Shown here piece after piece: positions 21,965 through 34,100 of a DNA stretch of 47,458 nt (the stretch's first letter is position 1; every line of letters begins with the position of its first letter). The stretch spans positions 1 through 47,458 of the forward strand of contig JAENRP010000336.1 in assembly GCA_024741835.1 (NCBI GenBank). Direction: 5' to 3'. The DNA is from Diplocarpon mali. Lineage: Eukaryota; Ascomycota; Leotiomycetes; Helotiales; Drepanopezizaceae. The position numbers and the translations under genes are program-made. The notes beneath the pieces are model-generated. The model was not told where the DNA came from. It did no database searches and saw only the letters and a program-made list of their open reading frames with translations.

Positions 21965-22256
21965 CTATAATAATAGCACCTTGGAGTTACGGCATTGAAG
22001 GTCTTTGAAGTATTATTCGAGGTAGGGGTTACTTTAGTTCTACTTAGATAAAGCATACTAGGGCACTTTTACGTAATATTATAAGAATAGGCGATAGGAC
22101 CTCTATGAAACGATAGCACCTCAAAGTTGTACTTTAATATCTCAAAGTTGAAGCGTTTAAGGTTCCTAATTTCGATTAAGGTAGGGAAACCCTAATTCTA
22201 GCTTAGTAAGGTATATTAGGATATTCTTATGTAATATTATAAGAATAGGCTATAGG
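21965..22256. repeat. Degenerate tandem duplication of about 150 bp
   Basis: The segment from an ATAGCACCT motif through GTAGGG...AATATTATAAGAATAGGC appears twice. The clearest halves are 22021-22098 and 22180-22256, both ending in TAATATTATAAGAATAGGCx(A/G)TAGG. The distal copy is more AT-rich. It sits where the gene island meets the decayed repeats. Confidence 0.7.
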
Positions 22257-22319
22257 TTTTTAAGCTTGTGTATTTAAGGAGGAAGACTCTCCTTTATAAA
22301 GAGCTCTTTAACTTCTTCG

Positions 22320-22600
22320 TTTTCTTTATATTAGACTTTATTCAAAGGCAGATAGGGGGCTAGAAGCTTATAAAGGTAAAAACGTTATATTATTAAGAGT
22401 TAGCGAAAGAAGGCTACCCCTTTTTCTTTAAAGCTATATACGTCTTAATACTATACTAATTAAGCAGTATAGCTACCTAATTACCTATTAGAGTGATAGC
22501 TATATCCCTTTTTTAATACTCTTACTTAAACCTTACTTCGATTAACTTATAACCTATTATAGTAAGAATAGAAATTTTGCGCTAATCTAACTTATTATAG
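22320..22600 (-). mobile_element. Diverged 3' LTR and internal end of a Copia A-related element (copy A3)
   Basis: On the minus strand the 3' internal end of family A (TTGCGCTAATC near 22590, then ACTTACTTCGATTAACTT) joins a diverged LTR ending near 22518. Shared LTR blocks are AAGAGTTAGCGAAAGAAGG and AGAGTGATAGCTATAT. The rest is cut by the LTR at 22630. Confidence 0.65.
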
Positions 22601-22629
22601 GTATGCTTATCATATATTTGTCATATGAT

Positions 22630-22882
22630 TGTTACGACTTGCTCTGGAGCGTACAGAGGGGCGAGAATCGAATAACGCTGACTGTATTACCTTAAGAAGT
22701 ACGCTATATAATAGAGAAGAAAAGATAAAGAGGAGAGAGTCTTTAATAGAGCTCCTTTAGAATAAGTACGGGTGCTTTACTAGCGTGCACGTGATCCAGT
22801 CACCTTGCTACCTTAGTATGCACCTGACTTCCTATAGCCTTAGTGGCATATGATATAGCTATTATATAATACGGCTGTAATA
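22630..22882 (-). repeat. Probable 3' LTR of another LTR retroelement (253 bp)
   Basis: Read on the minus strand it starts TATTACAGCC (from TGTTACAGCC) and ends AAGTCGTAACA, giving TGTTAC/GTAACA inverted ends. A purine tract, CAAAAGGGGGAGG on the minus strand (22887-22899), lies just upstream, as expected of the polypurine tract beside a 3' LTR. A CACGTG E-box-like site lies inside near 22788. No second LTR is present. Confidence 0.6.
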
Positions 22883-23023
22883 CTACCTCCCCCTTTTGAA
22901 AAACTGCGCCTACGTAGTTATATCTATAGGTATATTGTTCTTAAGCTTCTTATAATTATCAATTCTATTATTATATAACCTAAGCTAGCTTAATAGCGCT
23001 TTTGATAGCCTTTTAGCTTAAGG
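22883..23023 (-). mobile_element. Internal 3' remnant with polypurine tract of the same LTR element
   Basis: About 140 bp lead into the purine tract on the minus strand. No protein domain was recognised. It is truncated by the A4 LTR at 23024. Confidence 0.45.
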
Positions 23024-23271
23024 TATTGAGCTTAAGTGAGTCGGCGCAGTAGGTAAAGGAGGCTTCTAAAGGTCGATAGTCGATATATTAATAAGAGTTA
23101 AGGAAGGAAGGTTACCCCTTTCTTTCTTATAGCTATATATATATTAATATCCTTTTAATTAAGTAGTAGGATTATATAATAATATATTAAAGTGATAGCT
23201 ATATTATCTATCTTAATACCTTTACTTAAATCTTACTTCAATTGACTTATAGTTAGGAAAAATAATAACTA
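23024..23271 (-). mobile_element. Copia family A copy A4: 3' LTR plus 53 bp of interior
   Basis: The LTR occupies 23024-23218, exactly 195 bp, starting TATTGAGCTTAAGTGAG in plus orientation. The next 53 bases are the 3' internal end of family A (TTGACTTATAGTTAGG). The copy is cut at 23271 by insertion of A5 in the opposite direction. No matching target duplication could be shown. Confidence 0.85.
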
Positions 23272-25157
23272 CATTAAGATAGGTGATACAGCTATCATTC
23301 CGATGTATTATTATGTGACCCTACTGCTTAATTAGTAGGATATTAATACGTATATAGCTATAGGGAAGAAAGGGGTAACCTTCCTTCCCTAACTCTTATT
23401 AATATATCGACCATTAACCTTTAAAAGCCTCCTTTACCTATTGCGCTGACTTACTTAAGCTTAATAGGTTATAAGCCTTAGATAGACTGATAATAGATTA
23501 TTAACTTCCTTTAAAAAGCACTTGCGCTATGACTATTAATAGGAAATTGAACGAGACTTATAGTAAGAGGCGAGCAATCGGCGAATAGGAGGTATAATTC
23601 CCTATTTAGCTAATCTGTATTATAAGAAGTGTGATTCCTTGCTTTATAACCCTTTAGTATTATAAGAGGTATAATTCCTTGCTTTACTGTATTTTATAAG
23701 AGGTATGATTCCTTGTATTATAGCCTAAAAACCCTTTTTAATAAGAGGACTTCCTTCCTATTTAATACTTCTATAATACCTGCTATTTAATCATTTTAAC
23801 CTTTTAATAAGAGGAGTACCTTTTAATTATTTAATTTATTTGATTTTAAACGTAATTCTATTTAAAATAGCAATAGCTTCCGATTCCGATCGAAACACTA
23901 GACCTAAAGACCTCTAATTCTCTCGAAAGAACTAGTAATAATAGTTCGACGATTTAAAGCTTTACTTTAAAAGTAAAGGCATTGAAATAGCGATTTAAAA
24001 GATATTTATTAAATACGCAAGAATAGCCCCTTATACTCCTTCTACCGATTTATCTACTTCTACTTTAATAGCTAATATAACTATTAAGGATTTGCTAAAT
24101 ATATTAAATAAGCTTAGCCTAAGAGCTTTAGTAGATAATAATTAAGAATCCTAAAAGCAGATTTTAAATATAGAAAAGGAGAAGGAGTATAGGCTAGCCT
24201 TAGCTAAATGTAAGCTTAAGATTAATAGAGGTTTAAGCGATAAAGACTAAGATTTTATTCAAGTTTATAATAATGCAAAGATAAGATAGGATACTTTAAA
24301 GGTAAAATACTCTTAAACAACTACCTTTAATTCCTAGTATTTATTATAGTAGATCATTTTATTTTAATATAAAAAAGACAAAGATAGTAAGGATATAGAT
24401 ATAAATATAAACTCTACCTAATCTATATTATATAAAATAAGGAGGAGAGTAAAAGCCGCAGATCCTAGGATAGCTATGACTTTTAAGGAAACTTAGCTTT
24501 TTAATTTCCTATTTAATAGCCTCCCTCTTAAGTTTACTTTTATAAAATAATCTCTTCTTATTTAACCTAACCTTAAGATCCATAAGAAGATCGACCTCTT
24601 TTAAACTATTAAGTAAGACCTTAAAGGACGCTTTAAATCGGCAAATACTATATTATAAGGTAATAATAAGCCTAAGAAGAGGAAGGAGCGCAGGATAAGC
24701 CCTTAAGCTTATTAGGAATACTACTTTTATAATAGTACTTATAATATTACTAATTATAAAGTTAAAAGGCAACTGATCGATATAATCGCTAGCTTTAATA
24801 TTAAGAAGCAATTAAAGCAGAAGTTAAAAAGCAAACTGCCCTTATCTTACTAAAGGCCGCAACTATTAAAGAAAGGCAAAGGAAAAGGCTATTTAGCTAA
24901 AACTTTAATAAATACCTTTAATAATAATAGTAGGTTATTTAAATTTAAATCCACTTTTAATAATTCAAACAATAATTATAATAAAGATACTTATATTTTA
25001 AAAGCCGATCTTTATAAGATCCTTAAATCCAATTGGTATAGTAATATTAATTATATAATATATATAACTAATAAATCCTACCTATTTAAAGACCCACTTA
25101 TTAAAATAAAAAGGCGCTCTATTAAAGTTAGTAGTAAAAGGTTATATATAGATTTGA
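23272..25157 (+). mobile_element. Copia family A copy A5: 5' LTR, gag and start of protease, truncated
   Basis: A 195-bp 5' LTR (23272-23466) is followed by gag-type sequence collinear with A2 up to the protease region, where it stops at the T-run of the LINE. Its gag start codon is ATA at 23867 instead of ATG, a G-to-A change. It is more decayed than A2. The remainder was not found beyond the LINE. Confidence 0.88.
23867..25157 (+). pseudogene. Decayed gag and protease start (copy A5)
   Basis: The sequence is collinear with 10777-12067 of A2. A zinc-knuckle region sits near 24715-24755 and a truncated protease start near 25030. The start codon is lost and TAA/TAG stops are frequent. No function is possible. 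Confidence 0.8.
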
Positions 25158-25899
25158 TTTTTTTTTTTCCTTTTAATATGCTTTATTAGTTTTAAACTAT
25201 ATAGCACAGCTAGTCTACTAGCGTATCTAATTGTATATATATATTATCCTTTCTACTATAACTGCCAATATTCATTTGGGAATAGGCTCCTTAGCGAAAA
25301 ATTCGCTTAAAAGAAAATAAAAACAAAAACAAACTATAACGCTTAAATAAAAGAAAGGTTTTTAAAAGAGATTAATAGGTAGTTTAAACCATTTATTAGG
25401 ATTCTTTATTAGAATTGTATTGCGAATTAGGAGCTATAATAGCCCTTGTTTCTCTATCTAAGTGCTACTAATGCGTATAAATCTTAGTTTCTTTTAAGAA
25501 TACTAAGAAGTGTTTAATTCCAGTTTTTATTTCAAATAGTAAGGGTAAAGATAGCTCTCTAAATCCCTTATATTCTTCTTTTATTTTTATATAAGAGTAC
25601 GTCTTTGATTATAGTACTCTTTATAGGAAAGAATTAAGTGGATTAGAGTTTCTCTATTACTATAAATATAATAAGGGTTTTGAGTTATACCTATTCTTTT
25701 TAAATAAGACTTAATATACCTATAGCCTAGTTTCAATTGAAAGAAGGCGCTAGCAGTTTCTCTTAAAGTACCTATAGGTAGAAAGATCTATTTTAATATT
25801 CTAAAAGAATATCGGGTTTTATAACTTTTTAAGGAAGTAGAATCGAGGTTATTTTAAATAAATAGAGATATTTCCTACTTTTTAATTTCACTTATTTTT

Positions 25900-28800
25900 A
25901 CACTTAAAAAGGCAAAAGAAGTATAATCAAAAGAAGGAGTAGTTTTCGTAGCTTGTTTAGCTAGTTTATTTGCTTCTTCATTTCCAATTATATCAGTATG
26001 CCTTAGTACCCACTTAATTGCAATACTAGCTCCTTAACTAATTAAAGTCTTAGAAGCAGTAATTGCAGTAATTTAGTGGTTTTATCCTAGGCTATCTAAG
26101 GGAGTTTTTAATCTTTAAATAGCCGCTTGGTTATTTGAAAAAATTGTAAAAATATCCCCTTCTTTTACTATTAAGCTTGCTTCTAAGATTGCCTTAGCTA
26201 TAGCTTTAAGCTCTCTATTATAGACTAATTTTGAATTTCCAATATTTACTCTATTAGAGTATTTTAGTAATTTTGGAATAAATAGGTCTTTATATAAATA
26301 TAGAGCGTAGCTATAACCAATTCCGTTCCCTCCGGCTATTTAAGAGCTATTAGTATAAATCGATAAATTATTAGTACTATAGATATTTTATAAATACTAT
26401 AGGTGTTATACTACTTCTTCTTTTTTTAGTAGTTTAGATATTTCGATATTATAAGGCACTTCCTTTTCCTATAGGGTAAAATAAAAGTGCTTTATTATCT
26501 TTAATAAATCTAAATCGATTAAGAAGTATATTAATTTAATTAAGCTCTCAATTTGAGAAGAGGATTTTATATAGAAATTTTCATTTGCGATAATTTCCTC
26601 TTCTTTAATTGTTTAAATTGTTTTTTAAACTTCTATACTAATAGGGTATTTTAAGCTTAATTTTAAAGAACGGAGTGCGTAGCGTCTAGTACTATAGTTC
26701 AGCCTTATCTATAGTAGTAATAGGGCCGATTCTAGTTCTATTAGGATAAAAGGGGCTGTTTTAAAAACCCTTAATATTTTTCTATAAGCTAGATTTTGTA
26801 TAGCTTATAATGGTTTTAAAATCGTCTTATTTTTATATTAAGGTTTCTACTAAAGTATAGAACCATAGTCTATAATACTAGTAACGTAGGCTAGGTATAA
26901 TTAACGTATCGCGAATAAGGAGAGACCTTTTATAATAGAAGCTAATCTATTTATATAGTATAACATTTGCTTTCCCTAGGAAGTCCTAATTGCTCTATAT
27001 TCTTTGAATTATAGATTCGAGTCGAAATAAATCCCTAACTACTTATTTAACTTTTTTAAAGCTAATATAGTATTATTTAAAAGTCTAATCGATAGGGGAT
27101 TTCTATAGAAAAAATGAATTAATTCTGTTTTTTCAATATTAAAGCTAATTGAATATTATTCCCTTAGATTAATTAAATCTTTTACCTCTCTTTTAAGAAT
27201 TTTAATATTACTCTTAAAACTTGAAGAAGAGGCTATAAGACTTAAATTATCTATATAAGACTATGGTTTAACGTTTTAGGATTTAAATAGGTCTCGAATA
27301 TAGATTAAGAATAAAATCGGTGAAATAGGATTTCCTTAAGGAATACCTGTATTAATAGACTTAAATTCCTCTATTTGGTTATTAAAGGTAAGTCTAAGAG
27401 TACGGTCTTCTAAGAACGATTTAACCTATATAATAAGACTAATAGGGAGATTTAGTAAAACTAGAATCTGTAATAGTCTGTTTTTCGCAATATGATCAAA
27501 TGCGCCCTTAATATTAAGGAATAGTATACTTGTTTTTAGCTTATTTGTCTTATTTAGCTCTACTTCATTTTGCAAGAGTAGAGCTGCGTTAATAGCCGAT
27601 TTATATAATCTACTACCAATTTGAGAATAGTGTAGTAGAGTAGTAGTTTCGACTAAATGATTAAGACGCTAGGCTAGTATTCTTTTAGAAATTTTACTAA
27701 GATAATTAAGCAGTAATATAACTCTATATGCTTTTGGTTTTAAATAGTCTGGTTTTTTAGGCTTCTTAAGAATAAATCCAGTAGCTTATTTCTATGCTTT
27801 AAGGTAGTAGCCCTGGTTTATTAAGGACGAATAGACCTTAAAAACACTTCTAGAATAGCTAAATAAGCTTAAATAATTATTTCTTATATAATAAAATCTA
27901 GTCCTAAGGGTTTACCCTTTATCTTTAAAGTATACGCATTTTTAATCTCAATTTGCGTTAATAATGGCCAATTCCACTTATTACTCTTATTTGAATAATT
28001 AACGTCATTTTCTAACGCTTATAGATTTGGACTGTTAGAAATAGGTAGAGTTAGAAAAAGAGTACTTCTAAAGATATTACACTTTTTTTAGAAAGTCGAT
28101 TCAAGCTCTTAAGTATTAGAGTCAAATAAACTAGGGATTAATTAAGAGCTCAATCCCTTAGTATATAATATAGCTTTGAATATCGACTAGGAGTCCTCTT
28201 TTTCTAAGAATTGGTTCTAATGCTTTGTTTTTGCTATTTTAATTAAATTAAAATACGTATTTCTAGCTTGTTTTAGTTCTTATTGAAAAAGAGTATACCC
28301 TAAGGATTTACTTTTATAATAGAATCGTTATATGATTTTATATAGATTTTTTAAATCCTTATTCTACTAGGGTTTACTATTTATAGATAACTTAGATTTA
28401 GGTATTACCTTATCTGTAGCTTTTGTGAATTTTATAGTAAAAGTATTTACTAGGTCTTCTAATTCTTAATTTATATTAAAATCTTTAGAATATTCGAAAT
28501 CTAAGAAGACGTTTTTAATTATCCTCTTAAATTTTTCCCAATTTAAATTTTTTATATTATATTATAGAACAGTAGGGTAAGACCTAGTATTATTAGTACT
28601 AGTAGTAATAGTAAATAGAACCCCGAAGTGATTAGAACCTAGATCTGGCATAGTTTGCTAGTCTACGATTTTATTTACTATTCCTTAAGTAGCAAATGTT
28701 AAATCAATAACAAAGGGAGTTATTATATTTGATCTAAAATAAGTTCCTTCCCTTAGAGTATTTAATAGATATAAAGAGTGTTTCTCTATAATATCTAATA

Positions 28801-29250
28801 AAATTTGAGCATAGTGATCAGTTTCTCTAAAGGGGTCCCACTAAGGGTGATATATATTAAAGTCTCCTAAAAATATTAAATCCTTAGAAAATAACACTAG
28901 TAAATAGTCTCTTTCTAAGAATTTAATATTATTCGGCATTTCAAGGTGACTTATATTATAGACGTTGATTAATTGAATATGAAAAATGTCTATAATAATA
29001 CAATTAGGATCAATTGGTAAACTAGGCGCTAGTATAGCATATATTTTATTTAAAATATAAAATAACGTTCTAGGCCTAAAGGAATTTTAATTCGAAAGGA
29101 TTTGTTTAAAACTAAAGTATACAATAGATCTATATAATAAATCGTTCTCTTATATAATCCAAGGTTTTTAAATCGCAATTAACTCAATAGATAACTCTAC
29201 AGCCATTTGTAAAACATGCTCTATAGTAGGCGAGCTTCTATTTATATTAA
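25900..29250 (-). pseudogene. Decayed LINE ORF2: endonuclease, reverse transcriptase, RNase H
   Basis: Endonuclease: FLGDFNIYHP (about 28850-28890) and PDLGSNHFGVL (about 28620-28655), the GDFN and SxHxP-like blocks of APE endonucleases. Reverse transcriptase: GIPQGNPISPILFLIY (about 27300-27350) and SYIDNLSLIASS (about 27243-27270), where YIDN replaces the expected YxDD by a G-to-A change that destroys a catalytic aspartate. RNase H: YTNSS...AGGNGIGYSY (about 26310-26360) to GNEEANKLAKQA (about 25945-25990). LINE ORF2 nicks target DNA and copies its RNA there. TAA/TAG stops show it is dead. Confidence 0.88.
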
Positions 29251-29349
29251 TTTGTAGGCATTTATTCCCAATTATTATTAATAGTAGATAGAGCGCCGAA
29301 TCGATTTATAGTAGTAGTACTACTAGTAGTACGTTTTTCTATAGATTTG

Positions 29350-29592
29350 TTTTTAATTGTAATAAAAACTTCATATAGCTTAGAATCAGCCGAATATATA
29401 GTTTCTTTGCAATTAGCGCATTTAATACTAATATACTTGCACTTAGTATTTACCTTATAAGTATTATAAGTATAAGCCTATCTTATATAGTTGCCTTTAT
29501 ATAAGGAGCATTTTAGTTCTCTTTTATAAAGAACCTTTAAATGGCCAAATCTAGCATAGGTTTTATACTAGTACATACTACTAGTATTTATA
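29350..29592 (-). pseudogene. Decayed LINE ORF1, C-terminal zinc-knuckle part
   Basis: Translation shows RFGHLKVL, KCSL, KCKYIS and KCANCKETIYSADS, the spacing of several CCHC knuckles with Cys and His partly changed to Tyr, as TGC/TGT and CAT/CAC decay would do. In LINE ORF1 proteins such knuckles bind RNA. The frame is interrupted by Copia F at 29593 and continues at 37184. Confidence 0.75.
29588..29592. repeat. Target-site duplication of Copia F, left copy (TTATA)
   Basis: TTATA precedes the LTR at 29593 and recurs at 37179-37183 just after the other LTR. Confidence 0.82.
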
Positions 29593-29789
29593 TATGGTGC
29601 GGTCGGCTGGAGGGCCTTCATTAGGTCGCTTAGGAGGCTTGCAGAAGTAGGGGAAGATGATTGATTGTATTATTCTCTAATATATATATAGTAAGGAGAC
29701 TTCGGAAAGAAAAGGGAGAGTCTATGACTTAGTAGAGTTATATAAAGGGTCTTTAGAATAAGTGGAGACTCCGCCTATTCTATATAATA
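29593..29789 (-). repeat. 3' LTR of Copia F (197 bp)
   Basis: Aligned with 36982-37178 it shares GCGGTC-GCTGGAGGGCCT, AGTAAGGAGACTTCGGAAAG and GTGGAGACTCCGCC. The end here is TATATAATA where the other LTR keeps GCACAACA. Confidence 0.88.
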
Positions 29790-30179
29790 TATCCCTTAAT
29801 TAGGCGATGCTCTTAGAATCGCTTAGCTATATAGATAAAATAAAGGAAAGAATAGTAATTATAAAGAAAAGAGGCTCTATCTTATATATTGCCCTTCTAA
29901 AGGTCGTTCCTTTTAGAATAAGAAGGGTCGCTATAAGCAATAAGCGCGCTTAAGAATCTTCGCGATTCTATACTAGTGCTCTATTAGGCTTCTTATAGAG
30001 TATTTCTATTGCAAAGGTCCTTTTTCCCTTTTTTTAAAAATAACCCTCCTTTATTATTTAAAAATATCGTCTTTATATTAATAATTTTTAAATATAAAAG
30101 GAACTCCTACTTATTATAGCCTTAGCCGCTTTCGCAAAGTAAGACCCTTAGAGTCCCTATACCCTGCGTTATACTAACT

Positions 30180-31010
30180 TTGCGCTAGGTTACTAGCGCT
30201 TTTGCAAGAGCTGCTACCTTAGCGCAGTCCTCTTAGCGCCTGCTAGGCAATAAGCCGCCGCTGCCATCGCCGCCGCCCTTGCCGCTACCGCTACCGCCGC
30301 CGCTGCTAGAGAGCCTTGCCCTTATTATGCGTTATATACCAGAGCCTATAATAGAATGTAATAATACGTATATATACTATATTATATATAAGAGTATTAG
30401 TAATCTCGATTATTAATGCTTTAATAGTACCTTTAGTACGCGTTGCGTCTATTATACTATACTAAGTAATAGCTGCTAATAGGCCAGCGGCCTTCTCCTT
30501 GCCTCTTAAGAGGCTATTATATTAGCTCGCGCCTGCGGCGCTTCTAAGGAGGAGGTGGCACTACTGCTTAATGTAATAAAGGGTGCGCTTTAGAGCTTCT
30601 ATAGTATATTTGTTAAGTCTTATTAAGTTTTAAGCTGATTTTAAAAGATAGGAGCGATCGGACCTTAATGCTAAGAGGGCCTGCTATTCCTGCGAGTAAT
30701 AGTACTACTGCCTCCCTTGCTCTTAGCATCCTATTCGCATTTGCTACCGGCTTATCCTTTGCCGCCTTATTTCCCTTGCTTGCCTTTGCTATTCCTATCC
30801 CTGCTACTGCTACTGCTGCTAACCCTTTTGTATCTTCCTTCGTCTCCTTAGCCCCTATTGCTGCTGCGCTTATCCTTACCTCTGCTGCCCTTGCCCTTAT
30901 CGCCCTTGCTATACCTCCTGCCTTTGCCCCTGCTATTGCTAGTATATTTGCTAGCAGGCCTTTGGCTAAAGGAGTGCTAGTAGGCCTCTCTTAAGAGGAG
31001 ATCTGTATAG
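30180..31010 (-). other. GC-rich low-complexity segment inside Copia F, function unknown
   Basis: Two GC-rich blocks (about 30180-30310 and 30650-31010) contrast with the AT-rich rest of the element. On the minus strand, depending on frame, they encode Gly/Ser/Lys/Arg-rich, Gln-rich or Ala-rich sequence; for example GKGRRYSKGDKGKGSRGKDK in one frame. The position, after RNase H and before the 3' LTR, is unusual for Copia. It could be a basic C-terminal tail, captured host DNA or non-coding. The plus-strand open frame at 30668-30994 looks like an antisense by-product. Confidence 0.5.
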
Positions 31011-31199
31011 AGCTCTTAGCTATAGCGTCTTAGCTCCTGGCCTTGGCTAAGAGAATTTAAAAGAGGGTCGCGCCTTATAATAGTAGCTTAGGAATATTAC
31101 CTATTCTATATTTTTAAAAAAGGAAAAGCTTTTATAATACGCTTTATAAAAGAAAATAAATAAATATAACTATAAGAGAGTAGGAGCTTATAAGTATAA

Positions 31200-34100
31200 G
31201 TCTCTTAGTAATAAGTGACTACTTGCTAGCAAGTACAAGTTATTAAACGATTATTTAAAAGCTTTAGAGGTTTAATAAACAAACGAAGCTCTTAAACTTC
31301 TAGCAGTTTAAGTTCTTAATAAGCCTATCTATATATATCTCCTTAGTAGGGAGGTAGATTATTTAAAAGCTTCCTCTTTAGTACTTTTAGCGGATTTATA
31401 TATTACTGATTTCGATATATTAAAGGCTTATTTTAATCTTCTTATTCTTTATAATAATTAGCCGAATCGTCTATTAGTTATTATAATATATATTCTATTT
31501 AAAGAGGAAGTCTATGCGAATCTCCTTAAAAAGGCGTTTTATAGCTATTATCTCCTTTATAGTAGATACTATACTATAGAGTTCTACTTTAGTAAAGGAG
31601 AGCGTGATAGTCGTTTAGCGATTCGCTTTTTAAATAATCAGTCCTTTAAATAGAAAGAAGACGTATCTTTAAGAGGATCTGCAGGTCTTTCGGTCATCTT
31701 TAAAAGAAGCATTTAAAGATATAACTAATTAGTATTCCTTAGCCTTAAAGCTATAAGCAATTCCTAAGAAGCGCGTACTATATAGGTATTAAAGCGTCTA
31801 GTTTATAGCTAAGAGGTACTTAAAGCTTGGATTAGTTAAGAAGAAAGATAGTTAAAAGGCTATAAATGCAATATTTAAGTATATTATAATTGCTATATAA
31901 AGAATAGAGCCTATTTTTTCTTAATACTCCTTTACCTTTTTTAAGGAAGCTTGTCTTAAGTTTTTAATAAACTCCTTCTTTAGCAGTAGAGTATTAGGCA
32001 CTCTCCTTATATTAGCTTCGAATTTTTAAGCGATCTTCTTAATATAGGTATTATAAGCTAAGGAGATCCTCTTTGCCTTCCTATCTTAAATAATCCTTAC
32101 TTTAAAGAACTAGGAGATATCTCCTATAATAGTAAGCTTATATGCCCTCTTTAGGTCTTTAATCAAACGAGTCGCCTAATTTAGGTTAAAGGCCTTATAT
32201 AATACTTAAATATCGTTAATATAAAATGCTATAAAGACTATACGATCCTTTATTATAAAAATACAAGGCTTTTCGCTTAGTAGCTTAAGTTAAAGGCCCT
32301 TAAGCGTTTTTGCAAAGTTCCTATACTATAGTACCAGAGAGTCTTTTAGCCTATAGAGCGCGTAGTCCAGTTCTACTACTATACTAAGGCGCTTAAAGCC
32401 ATCTAGTAGGAAGTATATAACTAGAGCACTTCTTAGGTCTTTAAGAGCATTGATAAACGCATTAATAATATCGAACTGCTTTACTTTTATATTAAAGTAT
32501 ATAGTAAGTGCTATTAGTACCTTAAAAGACCTCGCTGTAAGCGTAGCTACGTAGGTTGAGAAAATTAAAGCTTCGTCTTAGAGATCCCCTTATATAACTA
32601 GTGATAATCGGCACTTTAAAAGCTTACTAGAGCTATTAACTTTATAAGTAAAAACCTATTTTAATAGTATTAGTAAGAGCTTTAAGTAGTCCCTTTGTAT
32701 AATTCTCTAGCAACTCTAAGATTCTAAATTCCTAATCTCCTAGTGCCCTTCTTCTTTAAATCATTTGCTAAAAGGGTGCTTCTTTAAGTCCTACCATCCT
32801 TTCAAAGGCTTTAGTAAAGAGCCTTAATACTATAGGCGGTTAGGAGACTGCGCTCTATCCTTTGCCTAACTATTAACTATAGCTTTAATAACTATATAAA
32901 CTATTAAATAGTCCTTCCTATCCTCTTTTATTTATTCATTTGCTTAAAAGGTTAATATAAACTCTTGCATATATAAGGAGTAAGGTAAATTAATATTGCT
33001 TTAAAAGAGTATATGCTTTAAAGTAGTAGCGTACACTTTTAAAGTCTCTTATTGCTTAACGCTTAAGCGTCTTATCCTCTTTTGCTTAAAAAGAGGGAGT
33101 TCCTCCTTATACTTTTCTTTATAAGTCTCCTCCTCTATTTTTATTATTACTAAAGGTTCCTTTAAGAGTTTAAATAGCTCTATCTCCTAAGCCTATAGTC
33201 TTTAAGCTAGTATTATAACTTAAGGTATTATATTATTAAAGTTTGCTCCTTTTACTAGGTCGCTTCTTATAAGATTATTAAAGCTCCTCTTAGATCTTAA
33301 TAGTAGTACCTCTAGCCTTCTACTAGAGTTTACTAAGGCTTGCCTTTATAACTAAAGACTCTATCTTAAAGCCTTTAAGCCATTTCTATTCTTATATAGA
33401 ATAGCGGCTAAAGATCTGCCGATCGCCTTATAGAACTTATCTTTAAAGACTCCCTTAAAGTCGTCTACAGTTCCTTCTTTAATAGGGCCTTTATAAGAAA
33501 TTATTACCCTTAAGCTCTAGTCGCCATTTGCCTTCTTAAAGACTAGCGAAGTGGCTTCTAATTCGCTTGCTTCTACCCTTGAGTTTCTAAGTAGGTCTTT
33601 TAAAGAATTTGAATTTAAGTTAAGGCCTTTTATATTATTAGTTAGAGGCTATAAAGCAGCGTCGGTCTATAATATAAGCTCTTCTTATATAGCGGCTTCT
33701 TCTGCAGCGATTGCATTCGGCTTTGCGATAAGCTCCGATTCCTTAAAAATGCCTTTGAACTTAGCGTCTTAAGCTCCCTCTCCCTCTTTAATCAATTAAA
33801 GGGTTGTCTTAAGTTCTTAGCGCAATATAGGGTTTATACGCTTAGCTTTTAGACTATAGAAGAGAGACTTATCGAATTCGATATTATAAGTTATTATTAC
33901 TTACTAGAGTATAAGAACTTAGATTCTATAAACATTAGAGGTAATATATCTAATTAAGTAACCTAAGTGCCTTTATAGTTCAATTTTAAAGGTTCGGCAG
34001 TCCCTCCTTGCCTCTCTCTCTTTAATTAAAGGGTATATGCAAGCGCTATATATATAAACGCGACTCTAGTCGGGCTTTAAGCTCGCTATCATCTACTTAA

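Larger units (their letters stand above)
25158..29592 (-). mobile_element. Tad-like LINE, 3' part (end of ORF1, ORF2, poly(A) tail)
   Basis: The element ends in a run of 11 T at 25158-25168, its poly(A) tail on the minus strand, placed directly against the broken Copia A5. Reading right to left come the zinc-knuckle end of ORF1, an APE-type endonuclease, a reverse transcriptase and RNase H. This set and order is that of Tad-type fungal LINEs. The 5' part resumes at 37184 after the inserted Copia F. Confidence 0.9.

Noticed and set aside
30668..30994. Plus-strand 108-codon open frame, Ala/Leu-rich
   Set aside because: It lies antisense to Copia F in a low-complexity GC-rich block, where long open frames arise by composition.
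31150..31750. Plus-strand frame with few stops (segments such as NKPIYIYLLSREVDYLKA)
   Set aside because: The minus strand here reads as Copia RNase H with YLPTKE and KRLFKEI, so the plus frame is a shadow.
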